NCBI GenBank assembly: GCA_965116625.1
Contig: OZ220717.1
Location: forward strand, 992,001-1,056,000
Reading direction: 5' to 3'
DNA length: 64,000 nucleotides
From: VXNE01 sp965116625
GTDB taxonomy: Bacteria > Pseudomonadota > Gammaproteobacteria > Pseudomonadales > Azotimanducaceae
Shown here: positions 1-8,564 of the stretch, piece by piece
Position numbering within the stretch: position 1 is the stretch's first letter
How the letters are laid out: every line of letters starts with the position of its first letter
Notes under the pieces: model-generated
Databases searched by the model: none
What the model saw: only the letters and a program-made list of their open reading frames with translations
Told to the model about the DNA's origin: nothing
Program-made: the position numbers and the translations under genes

Positions 1-1
1 G

Positions 2-196
2 CCGACCGGGGGGTTCGGTTCGATCGCAGACCTGTTCGATGGCTACCGCATCTCCAGGCAGTGCGAGGACGGCATCTGCACCGGCAACTACAAGCTGCCC
101 GTGATCTTCCTCGTCATGTTCATCCCGCTGGCGCTGTCGGGAGGCGGCAAGCTGTCCGTGGATCATTGGTTGAGCCGCCGTTTCGGGAATTCCTGA
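2..196 (+). CDS. DoxX-family membrane protein, C-terminal end (partial)
   Basis: The open frame runs in from the left edge and stops at TGA 194-196, giving the last 64 residues. It has one hydrophobic segment (VIFLVMFIPLALSG) followed by GGGKLSVDHWL. A Gly-rich turn, Lys-Leu-Ser and Asp-His at the end of the last helix is typical of DoxX/DoxD small membrane proteins. The family is usually about 130-160 residues with four helices, so more than half lies outside the window. It converges on the methyltransferase, leaving 44 bases between them. The family call rests on the C-terminal motif only. Confidence 0.6.
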   Translation, partial: PTGGFGSIADLFDGYRISRQCEDGICTGNYKLPVIFLVMFIPLALSGGGKLSVDHWLSRRFGNS

Positions 197-240
197 CCGA
201 TCCGGATGCCCTTGAACCGGTCGCCTTCGCCAGGATCGTT

Positions 241-996
241 TCACGGGGCCCGGAGCACGAGGAACTCGTAGCCGTAGAACTGCGAATAGGCATGCCAGGT
301 GTCTATTTCCTCCTGGCACTGTTCCGCCAGCGTCCGGGCTTCCGGATCATCGTGATGAAGTTCCCGAAATGCGGTGACGTTGTCCTGGAGCGGCCGGTAG
401 TAGTCGTCCCACCAAGCCGACGCAGGGAGCGGGAAGTGCGTGACGGTCTCGTATCCGCACGCCTCGACGGCCTTGAGGAGTGCTGCGGTCTCACGGATAG
501 CCGGGTACTCGCGGTTCCAGAACGCTTGGCACGCTGCGGGCGGTTCGGGCTTTCGCCAACACACTTCCGTAAACGCGATGTGTCCGTTGCGCTGCAGCAG
601 GCGGCGCCAGTCGCGCAAGGCCGCTTCGACACCCATGTTGTAGATGGCGCCTTCGCACCAGATCAGTTCGAAGGAACCGTCGGCGAAGTCGAGTTGGTGC
701 ATGTCCGCCACGCGGGCCCCCAGCCTGTCTTCGATTCCCAGTTCACGGGCGCTTCGGTTCAGCGTGTCGACGAACGGTGGGTGGTTGTCGATGGCGATGA
801 TTCGGCACGGCGAACTGTCCGCAAGGACCAGGGTCTGGGCGCCGGTCCCGCAGCCGATGTCGAGTACGCGGGTGCGGCGTCCGACATCCGGTACGAACCC
901 TAGGGCCCGTCGTGTGCTCGACGCAGTCCCCGGTCCCTGCCGGGGCAGTCCGCTGAACAGTTCGTAGAACAGTGTGGTGATTCGATCCGGCGGCAT
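241..996 (-). CDS. Class I SAM-dependent methyltransferase
   Basis: 251 residues. The SAM-binding motif I is clear (VLDIGCGTGAQT, about residues 44-55), followed by an acidic residue at the end of beta-2 (IIAIDNHPPF) and a post-motif DMHQLDFADGSFELIWCEGAIYNMG, the layout of the methyltransferase 11/25 group of small-molecule methyltransferases. No substrate-binding domain is recognisable, so the substrate is unknown. It lies downstream of oxyR on the same strand with a gap of 60 bases and could be cotranscribed. ATG start at 996. Confidence 0.85.
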   Translation of the reverse strand: MPPDRITTLFYELFSGLPRQGPGTASSTRRALGFVPDVGRRTRVLDIGCGTGAQTLVLADSSPCRIIAIDNHPPFVDTLNRSARELGIEDRLGARVADMHQLDFADGSFELIWCEGAIYNMGVEAALRDWRRLLQRNGHIAFTEVCWRKPEPPAACQAFWNREYPAIRETAALLKAVEACGYETVTHFPLPASAWWDDYYRPLQDNVTAFRELHHDDPEARTLAEQCQEEIDTWHAYSQFYGYEFLVLRAP

Positions 997-1056
997 GATC
1001 AGTCGTGACGATGGTCGAAGCGGGTATGGGGATACGGAATCAAGGGTGCGCGGTTT

Positions 1057-1944
1057 TCAGGACGCCATTGACGGCAGTTCCCTCAGCGTCCTTGCCAGCA
1101 GCCGGAAGTCGTTGGTTCGGAGCGATGTCGGGCGCCATGCCAGCCCGATGTCGCGCGACGCGGGCGCCGCGAGCCTTGAGAGCGAGATTCCGGTTCCCTG
1201 GATAACGTTGGCGTCGACCGCGAGCCGCGGAATCAGGGTCACGCCAATGCCTGCCGCGACCATCTGCACCAGGGTGTAGAGGCTGCTCGCCTCGAACTGC
1301 GCCCGCGCCTTCATGTCGCCCACGCCGCAGGCATCGAGGGTGTGCCCTCGAAGGCAATGGCCTTCCGCCAGGAGCATGAGCTGTTCGTCCGCAAGCGCCT
1401 CGAGGGAAACCTCATCGACGTTCGCGAGGGCGTGCGTGCGGTGGCAGGCGAACAGGAACTCGTCCCTGAGGATGACATCGACGCTGAAGTCTTCCGTCTC
1501 GTAGGGAAGCGCGATCAGGGCGGCATCCAGCTCTCCCTCTTCCAGCCGGGCGAGCAGCGGGGCGGTCTGCTCCTCCCGGAGGTAGATCGTCAGCTCCGGG
1601 AACCGGTCCCGCAGTACGGGCAGGACCTGTGGCAGGAGGAACGGGCCGATCGTCGGTATGACGCCGAGCCGCATCTCCCCCGTCATCGGAGAGCGGCCGG
1701 CCCTGGCCACCTCCATGACCTCGTCGGCGTCCCGCAGGAGCGCCCTCGCGCGCTCGGCGATCTGCATGCCGACGCGAGTGATCAGCACATGCCGGTTCGA
1801 TCGCTCGGCGATAGGGATGCCTAGCACGGATTCGAGATCGCGGATGCCGGCGCTCAAGGTCGACTGGGTGATGTAGCACCGTTGCGCTGCGCGACCGAAG
1901 TGCTGCGTGTCCGCCAGCGCCACCAGGTACTGGAGCTGTTTCAT
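1057..1944 (-). CDS. oxyR: OxyR-type LysR family peroxide sensor
   Basis: LysR-type activator of 295 residues: N-terminal winged helix-turn-helix (MKQLQYLVALADTQHFGRAA) and a C-terminal sensor domain. The sensor has EGHCLRGHTLDAC, with Cys197 and Cys206 nine residues apart, matching the Cys199/Cys208 disulfide switch of E. coli OxyR. The frame is open upstream to 2025, but the ATG at 1944 aligns with the family N-terminus; ATG 1962 is the alternative. It is divergent from katG, the classic OxyR target, across 183 bases, so it probably activates katG and represses itself there. The methyltransferase follows downstream. Confidence 0.9.
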   Translation of the reverse strand: MKQLQYLVALADTQHFGRAAQRCYITQSTLSAGIRDLESVLGIPIAERSNRHVLITRVGMQIAERARALLRDADEVMEVARAGRSPMTGEMRLGVIPTIGPFLLPQVLPVLRDRFPELTIYLREEQTAPLLARLEEGELDAALIALPYETEDFSVDVILRDEFLFACHRTHALANVDEVSLEALADEQLMLLAEGHCLRGHTLDACGVGDMKARAQFEASSLYTLVQMVAAGIGVTLIPRLAVDANVIQGTGISLSRLAAPASRDIGLAWRPTSLRTNDFRLLARTLRELPSMAS

Positions 1945-1982
1945 CGTGGGCAGGCGTTTCATCTCGGCGTTCGCAAAATACG

Positions 1983-1997
1983 ATTGATACATCCAAT
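1983..1997. promoter_or_regulatory. Candidate OxyR/LysR box between oxyR and katG
   Basis: ATTG-N7-CAAT is an inverted repeat with the 15-base geometry of one OxyR half-site (ATAG-N7-CTAT), matching 7 of 10 defined positions. It overlaps a wider repeat, ACGATT (1980-1985) and AATCGT (2001-2006). A -10-like GATAAT follows at 2050-2055 with a poor -35, as expected for an activator-dependent katG promoter. The adjoining half-site at the expected spacing is not convincing, so this is only a candidate. Confidence 0.35.
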
Positions 1998-2127
1998 AAT
2001 AATCGTTGTACGCGAAGGCAGCCAAATCCTAGGCTCGCACTAACGGTCGGATAATCTGTCGTAAGTGATACTGCGCCCAAGGGGATGTCAGGACGCGACA
2101 CGGCAGGGACACTGGAAGGAGTCAACC

Positions 2128-4311
2128 ATGAGCGAGAGCAAGTGCCCGGTAACGGGCGGAATAGGCAACACCGCCGCGCGCGGCGGCACCGAAAACCTGG
2201 ACTGGTGGCCGCGCCAGTTGCGACTGGACGTGCTGCACCAGCAGTCCTCAAAGTCCAACCCCATGGACGAGGATTTCGACTACGCCGCGGCGTTCAAGAG
2301 CATCGACTACGATGCCCTGAAACAGGACATCTACGACGTGATGACCACGTCGCAGGACTGGTGGCCAGCCGACTATGGCCACTACGGGCCGCTCTTCATC
2401 CGGATGGCGTGGCACAGCGCTGGCACCTACCGGGTCGGCGATGGCCGCGGCGGCGGCGGGACCGGCAACCAGCGTTTCGCGCCGGTCAACAGTTGGCCGG
2501 ACAACGCCAACCTCGACAAGGCCCGCATGCTGCTGTGGCCCGTCAAGCGGAAGTACGGCAGGAAGCTCTCCTGGGCCGACCTCATGATCCTGGCGGGCAA
2601 CTGCGCGCTCGAATCGATGGGGTTCAAGACCTTCGGTTTCGGCGGCGGACGCCCGGACATCTGGGAACCGGAAGCCGACATCTATTGGGGCTCCGAGAAC
2701 GAGTGGCTCGGTGACAACCGCTACACCGGCGACCGCGATCTCGAAGTGCCGCTCGGTGCCGTGCAGATGGGCCTGATCTACGTGAATCCCCAGGGACCCA
2801 ACGCCGTTCCGGACCCGGTCGCCTCCGGCCGAGACATTCGCGAGACCTTCGCCCGGATGGCCATGAACGATGAGGAAACCGTCGCGCTTGTCGCTGGCGG
2901 ACATACCTTTGGCAAGTGCCATGGCGCGGGCGATGACGCGCTGGTGGGACCGGAGCCCGAAGCGGCGGACATCACCGAGCAGGGGATGGGATGGAAGAGC
3001 AGCTTCCAGCACGGCAATGGCTCGGCCACGATCACCAGCGGCATCGAGGGCGCGTGGACCGCGAACCCGGTGAAGTGGGACAACGGCTATTTCGACGTCC
3101 TGTTCGGCTACGAGTGGGAATGCGTCAAGAGTCCCGCCGGAGCGTTCCAGTGGGTGCCCCAGAATGGCGCCGGGTCGGACCTGGTGCCGGATGCGCACGA
3201 TCCGTCGAAGCGCCACGCGCCGATCATGACCACGGCTGACATGGCCATGCGGATGGATCCGATTTACGAACCCATCTCCCGGCGATTCCACGAGAACCCG
3301 GACGAGTTGGCCGACGCATTCGCCCGGGCATGGTTCAAGATGACCCACCGCGACATGGGTCCCAAGGTGCGCTACCTGGGTCCGGAAGTCCCCGACGAAG
3401 CGCTTATCTGGCAGGACCCGGTTCCGGCAGTCGACCATCCGCTGGTCGACGGCGAGGACATTGCCGCATTGAAGGCCAGGATCCTGGGTTCGGGTCTCTC
3501 CGTTTCCCAACTGGTTTCGACTGCCTGGGCTTCGGCATCGACCTTCCGCGGCTCCGACCTGCGTGGCGGGGCCAACGGCGCGCGTATTCGGCTCGAGCCG
3601 CAGAAGGACTGGGAAGTGAACCAGCCGGCCCAGCTCGCCAACGTGCTGTCGACCCTCGAAGGGATACAGGCAGAGTTCAACGGTTCGGCATCGGGCGGCA
3701 AGCAGGTTTCGCTTGCCGACCTGGTCGTGCTGGGCGGATGCGCGGCCGTCGAGCAGGCCGCGGGCAGCGCGGGGCACGACGTGACGGTTCCGTTCACACC
3801 GGGCCGCACGGATGCCTCGCAGGAGCAGACGGACGTTGCGTCGTTCGTCCCGCTTGAGCCGAAGGCGGACGGGTTCCGCAACTACCAGAACGGCCAGAAC
3901 GGCATGCTGACGGAAGAGATGCTGGTCGACCGGGCGCAACTGCTTACTCTGACGGCGCCCGAGATGACGGCGCTTGTCGGCGGCATGCGCGTGTTGAATA
4001 CCAACTCCGATGGTTCGGGGCACGGTGTTCTTACCGACCGTCCGGGGTCGCTCACGAACGACTTCTTCGTGAACCTGCTCGACCTGGGCACGGAGTGGAG
4101 CAACGCCGGCGATGTGTTCGAGGGACGTGACCGCGGCACCGGCGATCTCAAGTGGACCGCAACCCGCGCGGATCTCATCTTCGGTTCGAACTCGCAGCTT
4201 CGAGGACTCGCGGAGGTCTACGGTTGCGGAGACGCGGAAGACAAGTTCGTGCAGGACTTCGTTGCCGCATGGGACAAGGTGATGAACCTCGACCGTTTCG
4301 ACGTCGCGTGA
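2128..4311 (+). CDS. katG: Catalase-peroxidase
   Basis: 727 residues, the normal size for a two-domain KatG heme enzyme that removes hydrogen peroxide in the cytoplasm. The N-terminal domain has the distal Arg92-Trp95-His96 (RMAWHSAGTYR), Tyr218 (GLIYVNPQGPN) and Met244 (ARMAMND), so the Met-Tyr-Trp adduct needed for catalase activity can form. The proximal heme ligand is His259 (GGHTFGKCHG). The C-terminal domain lacks these residues, as usual. The frame is open from 2065, but ATG 2128 follows GGAAGGA (2114-2120) at good spacing. The TGA stop overlaps the ATG of the next gene by one base (TGATG), suggesting coupled translation. Confidence 0.97.
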   Translation: MSESKCPVTGGIGNTAARGGTENLDWWPRQLRLDVLHQQSSKSNPMDEDFDYAAAFKSIDYDALKQDIYDVMTTSQDWWPADYGHYGPLFIRMAWHSAGTYRVGDGRGGGGTGNQRFAPVNSWPDNANLDKARMLLWPVKRKYGRKLSWADLMILAGNCALESMGFKTFGFGGGRPDIWEPEADIYWGSENEWLGDNRYTGDRDLEVPLGAVQMGLIYVNPQGPNAVPDPVASGRDIRETFARMAMNDEETVALVAGGHTFGKCHGAGDDALVGPEPEAADITEQGMGWKSSFQHGNGSATITSGIEGAWTANPVKWDNGYFDVLFGYEWECVKSPAGAFQWVPQNGAGSDLVPDAHDPSKRHAPIMTTADMAMRMDPIYEPISRRFHENPDELADAFARAWFKMTHRDMGPKVRYLGPEVPDEALIWQDPVPAVDHPLVDGEDIAALKARILGSGLSVSQLVSTAWASASTFRGSDLRGGANGARIRLEPQKDWEVNQPAQLANVLSTLEGIQAEFNGSASGGKQVSLADLVVLGGCAAVEQAAGSAGHDVTVPFTPGRTDASQEQTDVASFVPLEPKADGFRNYQNGQNGMLTEEMLVDRAQLLTLTAPEMTALVGGMRVLNTNSDGSGHGVLTDRPGSLTNDFFVNLLDLGTEWSNAGDVFEGRDRGTGDLKWTATRADLIFGSNSQLRGLAEVYGCGDAEDKFVQDFVAAWDKVMNLDRFDVA

Positions 4312-5567
4312 TGTCAGGGAAGGGTCCTCGATGGGCTGACCTCGAGGACCTTTCCCGCTCCCTCGAAGACTTCGTCCAGCATCGGGTCATGGATCCGTTC
4401 GAGAGTGAAGTCGCGCATGTCGCCGCCGACATCGAAGGCTGGGACGCAAACCCTGAGCACCGCACGGGAACTGCGGGCGATCTGGCTACGGCCGAGTGGC
4501 TGGCGGATACGATTCTCGACGCAGGTGCGGAGCCGCTGCTCGACAGGTTTTCCTTTCGTCGCCGGGCACTCGGCGAATGCGCGGTGGAAGTCGACGGTCG
4601 CCGGGCCGATGGCGTGCCCCTTTTCGATGGTGGGCTGACGGACGAGACGGGCATCACCTGTCCGCTGACGCGGCTGGACGGTGCGGTCCAGGGCATCGCC
4701 GTCACCACATCCAGCCCCGGAGGAACTTCAACGGAGTTGTCGACAGCGCGAAACGGCCCCTTTCGCGGCGTGGTCGCGGGATCGGTGCCGCCGGAAGGCG
4801 TGCCGGGGCTTACGCTGCTCAATGCGCGGGATTACGCGCAACCCTTTGGACCCCCGGTTCTGCAGGTAGCGACCCACGAGGTCGAGTGGCTTGATGCCGC
4901 CGCCGAGGCCGGTACCGTCGCCCGCTTCGTCGCGCACGCAACCATAGAGGACACCGAAGCCTGCAATGTTGTGACGCGCATTCCCGGGCGAGATCCCAAC
5001 GCGCCGCCGCTCGTCATCATGACCCCGCGCAGCTCCTGGTGGACGTCCACTGCTGAACGCGGTGGAGGGATCGCGGCCTGGCTCGCATGCATCCGGCACT
5101 TCGCGAACAACCCGGGTCGTTGTGATGTGCTTTTCACGGCAAACACGGGTCACGAACTGGGCCATGTCGGCCTTGAGCACTACATGGCGCGTCACCCGGG
5201 GCTCGCGAAGGGAGCCCGCGCCTGGATCCATCTGGGCGCCAACTTTGCGGCCGCCGACTGCCACCATGCGGGATCGCGGCTGGCCGCCGGCGTCCGCTAC
5301 CAGGCGTCCCCGGACCTGTTCGCCATGGGCCTCGAAACGCTGGAGGCCTTCGGCATCTCGCCCGAAACAATCGTACCGACCGATGTCCGCCCGGGCGGAG
5401 AAGCCCAGAATGTCTTCGACGCGGGTGGGAGCTACGTCTCGTTCCTAGGCAAGAACCCCTGGTTCCATCACCCCGATGACCGTTGGCCGACGACCGTCGA
5501 TCTCAAAAAGACCGAAACGATTTGCCGCGCGGTGCTCCATATCGCGCGCACCCTTACGGATGCTTGA
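4311..5567 (+). CDS. M28-like zinc peptidase homologue with a degraded metal site
   Basis: 418 residues from ATG 4311, which shares its A with the katG stop. The fold markers of M28 aminopeptidases are present: a protease-associated-like insert in the middle, GGGIAAWLACIRHF, NTGHELGHVGLEHYM (about residues 278-292, with the catalytic-type Glu) and a C-terminal FHHPDDRWPT carrying the last His. The first metal-ligand segment, normally a His-x-Asp stretch before the Gly-rich helix, reads TPRSSWWTS (from about residue 238) with no His or Asp. Either it binds metal differently or it is no longer a peptidase. No signal peptide. Its stop overlaps the next start by eight bases. Confidence 0.65.
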   Translation: MSGKGPRWADLEDLSRSLEDFVQHRVMDPFESEVAHVAADIEGWDANPEHRTGTAGDLATAEWLADTILDAGAEPLLDRFSFRRRALGECAVEVDGRRADGVPLFDGGLTDETGITCPLTRLDGAVQGIAVTTSSPGGTSTELSTARNGPFRGVVAGSVPPEGVPGLTLLNARDYAQPFGPPVLQVATHEVEWLDAAAEAGTVARFVAHATIEDTEACNVVTRIPGRDPNAPPLVIMTPRSSWWTSTAERGGGIAAWLACIRHFANNPGRCDVLFTANTGHELGHVGLEHYMARHPGLAKGARAWIHLGANFAAADCHHAGSRLAAGVRYQASPDLFAMGLETLEAFGISPETIVPTDVRPGGEAQNVFDAGGSYVSFLGKNPWFHHPDDRWPTTVDLKKTETICRAVLHIARTLTDA

Positions 5568-6228
5568 CGTCCTGTTCGACAATGGCAGCCTGCTCGTCAT
5601 CAACAAGCCGAGCGGAATCTCCGTGCTGGACGACCGCACCGGCGCGCCCTGTCTGCTCCCTGCACTCAAGGCTGCATACGCCCGCCCGCGGCTTGTGCAC
5701 CGACTGGACAAGGGCACCAGCGGCATACTGCTCGTCGCGCTTGATCGACATGTCCAGCGGGACTTGAGCCGTGCCTTCAATGCGCGCGCGGTGCGCAAGC
5801 ACTATGTCGCCGTCGCCTGCGGCCATTTGCCATCAGGGCGTACGCTGACCATCGACCTGCCCCTCAGGCAAGGACGCAAGAGCCGCTATCGCGTAGCGGG
5901 TCTACGTGAAGAGATACGACCGACCCGGGAAGGGTGGACCATCGATGCCGAAGGCGGCCATGCGAGCACGACCCGCGTCCGCGCGATCGCGAGGGGGGAG
6001 AAGCGTACGCTCGTGGCCGTACAGCCGATTACCGGCCGTTCACACCAGATTCGCGTCCACCTCTCCTGGATAGGACACGCCGTGGCGGGCGATCATCTCT
6101 ACGGCTCACCGGCGTCGAAGGAGCAGGACCATCCACGCCTTGCGTTGCACTGCCATCGCGTCTTTGCGCCGGGCTACGGGACCTTTTCGGCGCCGGTGCC
6201 GGAAGACGTATTCGGCGCGTTGTGCTGA
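5560..6228 (+). CDS. RluA-family RNA pseudouridine synthase
   Basis: 222 residues. It carries the catalytic motif HRLDKGTSGILLVA (about residues 47-60), with the Asp that attacks the uridine, and the later PITGRSHQIRVHLSWIGHAVAGDHLYG block of the RluA group. The N-terminus begins straight in the catalytic domain (VLFDNGSLLVINKPSGISV), so there is no S4 RNA-binding domain, as in RluA, TruC and related short forms. The target uridine (23S rRNA or tRNA) cannot be read from sequence. The start at ATG 5560 overlaps the upstream stop (ATGCTTGA), so katG, the M28-like gene and this gene are probably one transcript. Confidence 0.85.
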   Translation: MLDVLFDNGSLLVINKPSGISVLDDRTGAPCLLPALKAAYARPRLVHRLDKGTSGILLVALDRHVQRDLSRAFNARAVRKHYVAVACGHLPSGRTLTIDLPLRQGRKSRYRVAGLREEIRPTREGWTIDAEGGHASTTRVRAIARGEKRTLVAVQPITGRSHQIRVHLSWIGHAVAGDHLYGSPASKEQDHPRLALHCHRVFAPGYGTFSAPVPEDVFGALC

Positions 6229-6279
6229 ATGGTGGTAGGGACGCTTGGTTGTGTGACGGGAGAGTCGTCGTTGTCCAAT

Positions 6280-6738
6280 CTAGGCGGCGCGGCTCCAACC
6301 AGTGTCGGTGTCCTCGAATTGCACGTCCCCGAAGTCGGAACTATCAAGTTCCGCCAACTGCTCTAGCAGTTCTCTGACTCTATTCCCTGTACGCTGTTCA
6401 GCCACGTGGCTCTCGTAGAGCAGACGAAGAAGCCGATCTGCCGGTCCGTCAATCCTGCTCTTGCCCTTCTCCCAGCGCGCGACAGCCTGGTCGCTCTTGT
6501 CGAGCAAGGTGGCGAGCGTTCTCTGCGAAAGGTCCAATTCGTGCCGTAGGAAACGAATCTCTGAACCTGAAAGCACTTTCTTTTCTTGAATCAAACACAT
6601 ACCGATGGCGAGATGCAGCCCATCGACATCGTGAATCCTGATCGTCTCGCCGTGCTTCGTCGATTCGACCTCGAAACCGTTTCGAAGGTAAACGTTGTCA
6701 AGTCCGCACTGTCGATACTGGTAGGGTCTATTCATCAT
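6280..6738 (-). CDS. Xre/MqsA-like helix-turn-helix regulator
   Basis: 152 residues. The N-terminal part (YQYRQCGLDNVYLRNGFEV) is a beta-rich segment seen in antitoxin-type regulators. The C-terminal half is a helix-turn-helix of the HTH_3 type (LSQRTLATLLDKSDQAVARWEKGKSRI, about residues 69-95). In the MqsA family such a protein is the DNA-binding antitoxin, but no toxin gene lies on this strand next to it. Two ATG codons are adjacent (6738 and 6735). A perfect 15-base palindrome 31 bases upstream may be its own operator. Confidence 0.7.
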   Translation of the reverse strand: MMNRPYQYRQCGLDNVYLRNGFEVESTKHGETIRIHDVDGLHLAIGMCLIQEKKVLSGSEIRFLRHELDLSQRTLATLLDKSDQAVARWEKGKSRIDGPADRLLRLLYESHVAEQRTGNRVRELLEQLAELDSSDFGDVQFEDTDTGWSRAA

Positions 6739-6768
6739 TGTCGATCTAGTCTCTGCTTCGGCATCGAC

Positions 6769-6783
6769 CTATCATTATGATAG
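6769..6783. promoter_or_regulatory. 15-base palindrome, candidate operator
   Basis: CTATCAT-T-ATGATAG: perfect 7-base arms around one base, lying between the Xre regulator (minus) and the toxin remnant (plus). It contains CATAAT on the minus strand and is well placed for autoregulation by the Xre protein. The assignment to that protein is inferred from position. Confidence 0.45.
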
Positions 6784-6912
6784 ATGGCTACCGACTCTAG
6801 TGTCTGCGAAACGGCCACCACTTTCGTTATCGTGTGGGGGGGCGACAAGGACAGCCAGCGACGCGACATCGAACGCGCTGGCCAGCTTGCGAAGGACTGG
6901 AGGCAGCCATGA
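6784..6912 (+). pseudogene. RelE/HigB-like toxin, C-terminal remnant
   Basis: A 42-codon frame starts at ATG 6784. Its first 17 or so residues look unrelated to any toxin. The rest (WGGDKDSQRRDIERAGQLAKDW) matches the C-terminal helix of RelE/HigB-type addiction-module killer proteins, which typically have GGDKSSQxxDIxxA there. The stop overlaps the antitoxin ATG as ATGA, the usual arrangement of these pairs. About 70 N-terminal residues of a normal toxin are missing, so it is unlikely to be toxic. Confidence 0.65.
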
Positions 6913-7109
6913 CCGAAACGTTCGCAAAATGGGACGTGGCCGAGCACCTGCGAACCCCGGAGGATGCGCGCCTCTATGTGCAGGCGTGCGCGGAGGAAGA
7001 CCCTGGCGACGGCAGTCTGATCCGCGCCGCCCTTAACGATGTGGCTCGGGCCGGGAACATGAGCAGTCTGGCCCGTGACATTGGGATGAGCCGCGAAGGG
7101 CTTTACTAG
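6909..7109 (+). pseudogene. HigA-type addiction module antidote, truncated
   Basis: 66 residues starting MTETFAKWDVAEHLRTPEDA, the standard N-terminus of the probable addiction module antidote family, followed by a helix-turn-helix start (MSSLARDIGMSREGLY). Family members continue for about 30 more residues (the recognition helix and dimer tail after GLY). Here a TAG follows immediately, so the DNA-binding domain is cut. Together with the broken toxin upstream this is a decayed HigBA-type locus next to tRNA-Phe. Confidence 0.7.
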
Positions 7110-7179
7110 GCAAGTTTCGACCCCATCAACTTCCAGGGAACCTGACTGACGCGATCATCCAAAGCGCTCGGCGGGATTG

Positions 7180-7208
7180 TTGACCGTTTTTGGCCCAAGC
7201 GATTTAAT
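7180..7208 (+). promoter_or_regulatory. Sigma-70 promoter for tRNA-Phe
   Basis: TTGACC (7180-7185), 17 bases, then TTTAAT (7203-7208), each matching the consensus in five of six positions, followed by a GC-rich discriminator (ACGCCGCGCC) as at stringently controlled stable-RNA promoters. The predicted transcript would have a 5' leader of about 40 bases before the tRNA. Confidence 0.65.
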
Positions 7209-7257
7209 ACGCCGCGCCTTCGCCTGTATGGTCGCATCCGTGGCCGCAGACTCACCC

Positions 7258-7333
7258 GGCCAGGTAGCTCAGTCGGTAGAGCAGTGGACTGAAAATCCGC
7301 GTGTCGGTGGTTCGATTCCACCCCTGGCCACCA
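7258..7333 (+). tRNA. tRNA-Phe (GAA)
   Basis: 76 bases with a complete cloverleaf: acceptor GGCCAGG/CCTGGCC, D arm with AGTCGGTAGA, anticodon loop CTGAAAA with anticodon GAA, T arm GGTGG-TTCGATT-CCACC, and an encoded CCA end. The sequence resembles enterobacterial tRNA-Phe in the D and T loops. Confidence 0.98.
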
Positions 7334-7370
7334 ATGAAGGGCTTGTGTGATTCAACCGCGCGAACAGAGC

Positions 7371-8564
7371 ATGACCGGGTCATTGTCAGGTGTCCGCGTC
7401 ATCGACATGACGACGGTGTACTCCGGGCCCATGGCCGCATCGATTCTTGGCGACCAGGGCGCGGACGTGGTCAAGGTCGAGCCCCCTGGGGGCGACATGC
7501 AGCGTGGCCCCATGCGGATTTCGCGCAACGGGCTGGACGCGCAGTTCGCCGCGCTGAACCGCAACAAGCGCTCGATTGGCATCAACCTTTCCGGAGACGC
7601 GGGCAAGTCGGTGCTGCACCGCTTGGTCGCCACTGCGGATGTTCTGATGGAGAATTTCAGGCCGGGCGTGATGGAGCGCCTGGGTGTCGGCTACGCGACA
7701 CTCGCGGAGCTGAATCCGCGGCTGATCTTCGCGTCCATCAACGGTGTCGGCGCCACGGGTCCTTACGCCGGACGGCGTGTCTACGACGCGGTAATCCAGG
7801 CCATTTCCGGTATTGCATCGCTGCAGGCGGACCCAGCCACGGGGGAGCCGGCGCTGGTCAATACACTCATTTGCGACAAGGTCACTGCGATGACCGCCGC
7901 ACAGGCGGTGTGCTCGGCCCTGTACGCCAGGGAACGGACCGGCGTGGGACAACGGATCGACATCTCGATGCTCGACTCCGCGCTGTTCTTTCTCTGGCCC
8001 GACGCCATGGCCAACCAGCACTTCGTCGGGGAGAATGTAGACGCCACGAACCAGAGGCTGAGGCAGAGGCCGCGCCCCAGCAAGGTGAAAAAGACTGCCG
8101 ACGGCTACATCGCTACGATGCCGGTGCAGACACGCGAGTGGACGGGTGTGTTCGAGGCCCTGGAACTGACGGAAGAACTGTCGAGCGAGGAACGCGACGT
8201 GCGGACCGGTGTGGGACCGAGCCTGGAGGTGATGCGCGCTATAGACGATGCCTATACGCGATTCACCACGGATGATCTGTGCGAGCGCCTGGAACGGCAC
8301 CAGGTGCCATTTGCAAGGATCAACCAACGTGAAGAAGTGGCTGACGATCCCCAGGTTCGGGCAATGGAGGCGCTGGTCGAATTCGAGCATCCGGTGGGCG
8401 GCACATTGCGGCAACCTCGGCCACCGGGTCAGTTCAGCGGTACGCCCGCCGGGATATTTCGCCACACGCCGGCGCTCGGGGAACACACCGATGAGTTGCT
8501 GGGTGAGGTCGGTTTCTCCCGGGAGGAAGTCCAGGGCCTGAGAGAAGCCAGCGTTGTCTTCTAG
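7371..8564 (+). CDS. CaiB/BaiF-family CoA-transferase
   Basis: 397 residues. The N-terminus has the family signature (LSGVRVIDMTTVYSGPMAASILGDQGADVVKVEPPGGD), then NRNKRSIGINLSG and ENFRPGVMERLGVGYATL, including the Asp-Val-Leu-Met-Glu-Asn-Phe-Arg-Pro-Gly block near the catalytic Asp of class III CoA-transferases. These move CoA between carboxylic acids by ping-pong through an aspartyl-CoA thioester. The acids cannot be inferred. ATG 7371 fits the family start; GTG 7347 is possible. It begins 38 bases after tRNA-Phe and overlaps the permease gene start, suggesting joint transcription. Confidence 0.9.
   Translation: MTGSLSGVRVIDMTTVYSGPMAASILGDQGADVVKVEPPGGDMQRGPMRISRNGLDAQFAALNRNKRSIGINLSGDAGKSVLHRLVATADVLMENFRPGVMERLGVGYATLAELNPRLIFASINGVGATGPYAGRRVYDAVIQAISGIASLQADPATGEPALVNTLICDKVTAMTAAQAVCSALYARERTGVGQRIDISMLDSALFFLWPDAMANQHFVGENVDATNQRLRQRPRPSKVKKTADGYIATMPVQTREWTGVFEALELTEELSSEERDVRTGVGPSLEVMRAIDDAYTRFTTDDLCERLERHQVPFARINQREEVADDPQVRAMEALVEFEHPVGGTLRQPRPPGQFSGTPAGIFRHTPALGEHTDELLGEVGFSREEVQGLREASVVF

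Noticed and set aside
2248..4023. A 591-codon open frame antisense to katG
   Set aside because: It lies wholly inside katG on the other strand, has no family motifs and is Arg/His/Val-rich as expected for a GC-rich antisense frame.
6735..6947. A 70-codon minus-strand frame as toxin partner of the Xre regulator
   Set aside because: It runs antisense through the HigBA remnant, shows no toxin motif and has no ribosome site.
7106..7321. A 71-codon minus-strand frame starting MESNHRHADFQS
   Set aside because: This is the familiar spurious frame read from the complement of tRNA genes; it overlaps tRNA-Phe.
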